From NCBI GenBank assembly GCA_001792895.1, contig MARA01000006.1:186001-250000 (forward strand): 64,000 nucleotides of DNA. Reading direction: 5' to 3'. The position numbers and the translations under genes are program-made. The stretch's first letter is position 1; every line of letters starts with the position of its first letter. Shown here one piece after another: positions 58,859 through 64,000 of this stretch. The DNA comes from Lentinus brumalis. Taxonomy: Eukaryota > Basidiomycota > Agaricomycetes > Polyporales > Polyporaceae. Under the pieces are notes generated by a model, which was not told the origin of the DNA, ran no database searches, and was given only the letters and a program-made list of their open reading frames with translations.

Positions 58859-59811
58859 ATGCCCGGCCTTGTCATTCCGCTCTTGCCCTTCGAGAAATAC
58901 ATCATCGGGCACGCAGTACTGTGCGTGATTGGCTTCTTGGGACTGCTCCCTCTCGGCGCCCTCCTCGCGCGATACACGCGCACGTACAGCCCGGCGTGGT
59001 TCACTGCGCATTGGATCGTCCAGTTCGCGATAGGTGCGTGTCATGCTATAGTATCACTTCCCCATCCCTCTACGTACGCATCACGCGGGCAGACAATGCT
59101 CCCGTCCTCGCCTTCCCTTCCGGTGCACTGACTCTCTGTGTGTTGACAGCGGGTCCCATTATCATCACGGGTGTTGCTCTTGGCATACACGCTGTTGAGC
59201 TTGCGCAGTCTGGCGGCACGAACGATGTCCACAAGAGGTGGGGCATCGCCATTTTTGTGCTGTACCTTGCGCAGCTCGCCTTGGGAGCGACCATCCACTA
59301 CTACAAGCCGCGCGCCTGGGCCACGGGAGTCGGCCGCCGTCCATTCCAGAATTACTTCCATGCCGCCTTCGGGCTGTTGCTCATCGCCTTCGCGATGTTC
59401 CAGGTAAGTGCACCCACATCTGCTGCGCAGTACCCAGATCCAGTGGTGTCCGCTGTTCCTTCCATTCTGCGATCCATCAGAGTTGGACGTGGTTGCTGAC
59501 CCTGACTTTGATCCCTCCCAGGTCCGCACGGGCTTCCGCTCGGAATGGCCTGCGCAAACCGGACGGGGCCCCGTATCGAACGGCGCCAACGTCTTCTGGT
59601 ATGTTTGGATCATTGTGAGTACCTTCAGAAGAATTTGGCGACTTGGTGCTGACGGCGCGTACGACAGCTGCTTGCATTGGCATACTTCGGTGGGCTTGCT
59701 CTGCTCTTCCGTCAGTTCAGACAGGAGAGAGAGGTCCGGCAGAACCAGTGGACAGAGATGAAGCGGCCCATCGTACACGAAGGCCAACCGTCTGCCGCCA
59801 CGGAATCCTAA
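58859..59811 (+). CDS. Cytochrome b561 protein without DOMON domain
   Basis: Tandem paralogue of the preceding gene reduced to the membrane part. Exons 58859-59033, 59150-59403, 59522-59614 and 59668-59811 close to 221 residues. It keeps LLPFEKYIIGHAVLC, TAHWIVQFAI, VHKRWGIAIF, IHYYKP and NYFHAAFG, so all haem-ligating histidine positions visible in the longer protein are present, plus the C-terminal VRTGFRSEW and NVFWYVWII segments. The intron positions are the same as in the longer gene. The chosen start is the first ATG in frame before helix 1. No signal peptide or DOMON could be joined in frame upstream, so either this is a genuine short form or a 5'-truncated copy. Confidence 0.8.
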
Positions 59812-60136
59812 GCTACTTGACTTGAAGAGCTGACAGACACCTGGACGCTGATTGCGCGCGGAAATGGGTTCAGATGTCTTCCGCGAATATGATGATAACG
59901 TGAATGACCATGTATGACACTCAACAATATTAAGGTGTAGCGACGTGCACCTCAACCCGTGTGCCTAGCGTTCTGAACATCAGCCTCGTTAACTGCGTGT
60001 CACGCAGCTTGTGCTCAGTTTGATATTTACCATCGTCGCCACATTTTATTCTATTAATCGAGATACATAGGTACAGGATGTCTCGGAATCTGATGCCCTA
60101 GCACGCGAAGAGAGTGGAATTGATGCCATAGGTACA
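59812..60136. other. Convergent intergenic gap
   Basis: 325 bp between two convergent genes, AT-richer than its surroundings. Presumed 3' UTRs; nothing else seen. Confidence 0.4.
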
Positions 60137-61758
60137 TCATAGCCGCAAACTGCTACGTACATAGAGGAATGCACTCCGACTAAAACGGTATCTCAATGTG
60201 TAGTCCACAACCTTGTGCCGTAGAGGCTCTGGCGGCGTCCTGTACTTTGCCCAGGCTATCACAAGCTCTGGGGATACAAGGGACCAATACCTTTCCGGAT
60301 CCTCGAAATCGTAATCCAAGCTGGGGTCCGAGCTAATCTCCTTGTCGAGTACGCTGTCTGGTATCTCCTCGACCGTTTGATTGAAGCATGCAAACGCTTC
60401 AGATGCGCTCAGGCGGTCACTGATGACATGCGTCGTCATCTTGTCGAATAAGATGGCAAACTCCGGAACATTGCCCGCAATAATCTGCGATCAATAGATG
60501 AGCATCGTTCGGCACACAAGTATCGTGGTGCTCACCGCGAAATGTGCGCGGAATATGTTCCCGAGACAAGCAACGTCATATGCGAACGGGTCATAGTCAT
60601 AGGCGCCAAAGCTCAGGTCCCAAGGGCGATATCCCGAGCCGAAGGATGTGCACTTCCCCGTCACGAGGCGGCACTCACGGAGGGGCGTGTCTAGCGGGAA
60701 CTGCACCGACAAATTGAAGTCGAAGAGACAGTACAAGACGCGCGAGGTTCGTCTGTGTTCGGCCAGACGGGTCCGGAACGCGTCAGAAGGTCGCCAGAGG
60801 GTATAGAAATTATTCATGACGTTCTGTTCGTCGACGTCCTAAGGCATACATCAGTACTATTTAGCGTGGCAGTATCACCTGACGTACACGATGAGCCACT
60901 CGCCGGCTGTGTAGAAAGCTCAAGCCCTACGGCACGCGTGAGTCCATGTTTAGCGCGTCGAATGTCATACTCTACTCACCTTCAACGTGCAGTACATCCA
61001 CCGCACAGCCTGTCCGACCGTCTCGAAGTGACCCAAAGAATTGACGTCTCCCCAGCTACAAGGTGTCGGTCAGCCGGTATCTTCGGCGCACCAATACCAC
61101 TCACGTAGGCATGACAATAAACGAGAATCGGTATGGGGTATCCAAAATTGCCACAGGAGGGAGAACACCCTGGAAGTCCTGTCCGAACAGCTCGTCGCAT
61201 CGCAGGAGGTCCTGGTATACGCCATATTCGTGTGTGTACGTATTGACCAACTTGATGGTGACGTCTCGGCCATGGCTGTCTTGAGCCGGAGCACATTTGG
61301 ACTTGTGGATATGTCAGATGACACGAACATCCGTCGAACGGTGCGCTACTCACATTATATCGATTCGGCACACGCTTGCCAGTCGCGTCATGAGCGTCAC
61401 GTTCTGCGTAGGGTGACGGCGCCGCACATGTGAATGGAGGAGGACACCACGTCTCCCCATACGTATACTCGAAATCGTGCAATGCATGAAGATAGAAACC
61501 ACGAGCGGCAAGCCAGTCACGGTAAGCTAACCAGAACAGGCGCATATGACACCAGTTTGGAAAGCCATCCTCTCTGGTGTGAAAAGAGTTGACGTCTTCC
61601 CAAGGGAGCTATAGGCACTTTATTGTCAGTATTGATGCTCCGCTGTAAGATGTTATACCACCGACATTTGGCAGACCCTGCTTCAACACAGCGAATCCGT
61701 CGTCGTCGTCGTTCAAGCGGACAACTTCTCTGTCGCTATCCTTCATGGCTTGAGTCAT
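60137..61758 (-). CDS. Protein kinase-like protein of the basidiomycete-expanded type
   Basis: Seven exons close to 434 residues: 61758-61659, 61595-61354, 61301-61105, 61055-60980, 60926-60888, 60838-60536 and 60484-60137. Kinase-like marks: DVTIKLV (candidate ATP lysine), FSFIVMPTWGDVNSL at the hinge, a catalytic loop HRDVDEQN at 217-224 and DFN at 258-260 in place of DFG. Later YRPWDLSFGAYDYDPFAYDVACLG resembles the activation-segment/helix-F region of kinase-like proteins abundant in mushrooms. No glycine-rich loop is recognisable. The acidic N-terminus (NDDDDGF) is unusual. The boundary of exons 1 and 2 has an alternative (exon 2 from 61608 with exon 1 ending earlier). Activity is uncertain: HRD and lysine are present but DFG is altered. 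Shares a 403-bp divergent promoter with the acyltransferase at 62162. Confidence 0.75.
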
Positions 61759-62161
61759 TTGACAGCTATGTTTCCTTTGTATGTTTAGCAACCTCCACAA
61801 GGTACGTACAATGCATGCTCGTGCCCTTCAAGCTTCAAGTTCAAGTTCCAACTTCCCGATGCTTCCACACTTGTCACGGTTCACATTCTCAGTAGCGCCC
61901 GGGCCGGGCGTGGTACTACCGGGCCGAACTGTGGGGCAAGCGCTGGCAAGCGACGTCCTTCGCTTGGTCAATGGTTGTGCCTGCCTGCACCGCGTCCTGC
62001 GGCTCTACCAGCTGCGCACTCGTCAGGTTCTACTCATGCTCCCATCTTACACGGTTAACGTTCCTCTCTAGCATCGACCCGATTTGATTCAACCTGCTTG
62101 CTTGATCTCCATTCGGTGCAAGTACTTCCATGACCGCGCCGCCGGCAGGCTCACCGACACC
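61759..62161. promoter_or_regulatory. Divergent promoter region
   Basis: 403 bp between two divergent starts. Contains a GC-rich stretch with repeated CCGGGC near 61898-61925. An additional 5' exon of the acyltransferase cannot be ruled out because its frame stays open upstream to 62084. Confidence 0.4.
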
Positions 62162-64000
62162 ATGGTCATACCTATTCATCCGGTATGCGACCATCGTCCA
62201 GTGCCACGACAAAAACTCACGAAGGAGCACAGATGGCTGTTCAAGTTCGTGCTCAAGATATTCTACGGCACCATAGTGGTGGAAAACGTCGACTATATAC
62301 CGCCACGGGGCATACCATGGTGAGTCTCCGTCTCTCACGTTGCGGCGGACGCGTTGCTGACGGGACAACAGTATAGTTTGTGCTAACCACAGCAACTCAC
62401 TCACCGATGCGTTGTGAGTGCTCCTGTACGCGTCAGTTTTTCTGGCACGCCTTAACTCGCTCGAACAGGCTCCTTGTCACTTCCATTCCATCGAGGGTTC
62501 GAACACTTCGGCTCTTCCTATACGCGTGCAAGTTCTCACTTCTCGCATAACAGAAGCGCAACCTCCTCAGGTTGACTGCCAAGTCTACCCAGTTTGGAAG
62601 GAAGACGTTCACGAGCTGGCTGATCGAGTCTGCGGGGACCGTGCCAATCAAGAGGCGCAAGGACTATGGGGATACGGAGGTGGACAACTCTGATGTCATG
62701 CAGCATCTAATGGAGGTGAGTCAAATCGTTGATGTTGGTCGTTAGAACATATGTGAGCACCGGAGCATCCGTATGCCAGAAATTCGCCGTGGCCAGAAGT
62801 GTCAGTGCAGCATATCCATTGCTGGGAGGAGCCTAGCGATGCTGTGATAGCCGTTCTAATGCACCAGCGCACTAGAGTTGCTCTGCTCTTTGCCACCTGC
62901 CGCGGCCCTTTCAGCACGGTCTGACTGCGTTCATAGGCACTCGAGCTCGGGGATGCTGTTTGCCTCTTTCCGGAAGGAATGAGCAGGTACCATCCTACCA
63001 TTGCGCCACTGAAGACGGGAGGTACGTGTACGACGGCGTTACACGTATTCCACTAATCACCCACTTTCTTTCTAGTTGCACGGCTTGTCTCGGATATGCT
63101 CTCGCGCAACCGCCATAACCCGGATTTTGAGATTGATGTTCTGACCTGTTCAATCACCTACATGTCGGTTTGCCAGTCTTCACTATACCAGTTGTACTCA
63201 CATCTCTGCAGGCACCGGCAGCACTTTCGTTCTGACGTGCTAGTCACCTTCCACCCTCCCATGAAGTTCACTCCGAAGGTAAGATGCTCTGTAAGGAAGC
63301 AACGAGACCATGCTTATGGTGTCACAGAGTAATCCGGAGCTCCTCACACCAATTGATTACGCTGAGATCCGGTCGTTGACGGCGAAGATGCACCAGCAGA
63401 TCAGCTCGGGGACGTTGGATGCACCCTCGTGGAGGCTCATCCGCATAGCCAAGCTTGCCGCGAGAATTTATGCGCCGCTTGGTACGACTATGTCTCTGGG
63501 TGACTACGTCCGCGTAGTCCGAACGTTCGTCGATGCGTTCAAGTGGGCGGAAGCCCCACGGACGGGCCCCTCGAGCGAAGGTGAAGCGACTCCGCCCGAG
63601 CAGATTGCTCGCGAGGACATGAAGGTCGTACAGCTTGCGCGCGACTTAAAGGTACGTCACCTCGCTGTCATGCAAGGCCGCACAACGCTGACGCTCCGTC
63701 TCAGGAGTACCAGGACCAACTTTCCCGTTGGGGCATCAAAGATGACCGCGTCCGTCGCCCCCTCACTCGCCCAGTCATACTCTACCGGATCTGCCTGCGA
63801 GCTGTGTGGTCACTGTTCCTCCTCACCATCTCCCTACCTGGTCTCATGCTCTGGCTTCCGGTCTTTGTCACCACATTCATCGCCGTGCACCAGTTCAAGC
63901 GCACCGGGCCAGTCTGGGACACATACGACGAGATCGCGCAGTACAAGCTCACCTACGGGCTGATCTCCGGCATATGCACCTGGCTCTTCTCCATGCTCGT
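62162..64000 (+). CDS. Second glycerol-3-phosphate acyltransferase paralogue, 3' end beyond window
   Basis: Gpt2/Sct1-family enzyme of phospholipid synthesis. Visible exons: 62162-62319, 62372-62413, 62469-62496, 62554-62715, 62937-63021, 63076-63163, 63212-63278, 63328-63651 and 63705 to the edge. Motifs in order: IVCANHSNSLTDAL (HX4D box), ESAGTVPIKRRKD, LFPEGMSRYHP, VLTCSITYMHRQHFRSDVLV, SSGTLDAPSW, then a pair of hydrophobic helices around LFLLTISLPGLMLWLPVFV. About 415 residues are present and the frame is still open at the edge; the C-terminal region is missing. It is clearly diverged from the paralogue at 38242-41218, which has TAT in place of CAN before its HX4D-like box. Intron 3 has a weak GT site (GTTCGA); intron 4 is 221 nt. 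The start may lie in an upstream exon. Confidence 0.88.

Overview
The window looks like nuclear DNA of a basidiomycete fungus, probably a mushroom-forming agaricomycete. The genes are broken by many 47-75 nt GT..AG introns with very small exons (down to 4-13 nt), the DNA is GC-rich, and the families are fungal: a Ras-associated leucine-rich-repeat adenylate cyclase, a NIMA-type kinase, DOMON/cytochrome b561 proteins, and a Zn2Cys6 factor with its cluster at the C-terminus. I found no bacterial-type operons, CRISPR arrays, rRNA or tRNA genes.

Layout. 1-890 (-): glucosamine-6-phosphate deaminase, 3' end outside the window. 1650-4499 (-): NIMA-like kinase. 5999-30825: two long tandem units (13.4 and 11.5 kb), each made of about 2.3 kb from the 5' end of the adenylate cyclase gene followed by 9.7-11 kb of unrelated DNA ('spacer E'). 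From 30826 a third copy of the same cyclase 5' end runs on into the only intact cyclase gene (31181-37866, +). 38242-41218 (-): glycerol-3-phosphate acyltransferase. 41336-42587: non-autonomous DNA transposon with 52-bp terminal inverted repeats. 42779-43742 (+): signal peptidase subunit SPC3. 43743-47690: gene-poor. 47691-49245 (+): C-terminal Zn2Cys6 factor. 50775-53499 (-): NIPA-type magnesium transporter. 56089-57910 and 58859-59811 (+): tandem cytochrome b561 genes, the second without a DOMON domain. 60137-61758 (-): kinase-like protein. 62162-64000 (+): a second glycerol-3-phosphate acyltransferase, cut by the window edge.

Most single genes are housekeeping: amino-sugar catabolism, cell cycle, phospholipid synthesis, protein secretion, Mg2+ transport and membrane electron transfer. 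The unusual part is the structure at the cAMP-signalling locus. The cyclase 5' end has been copied twice in tandem with spacer E. The intact gene now starts beside spacer DNA, while the outermost truncated copy keeps the unique upstream flank. Intron 1 of copies A and C carries an inverted (antisense) piece of the gene's own LRR exon. One spacer copy carries a 1246-bp inverted-repeat transposon whose empty site is preserved in the other copy. Gene models are my own splice reconstructions. Each complete model closes in frame across all exons, which supports it, but no transcript data were used.
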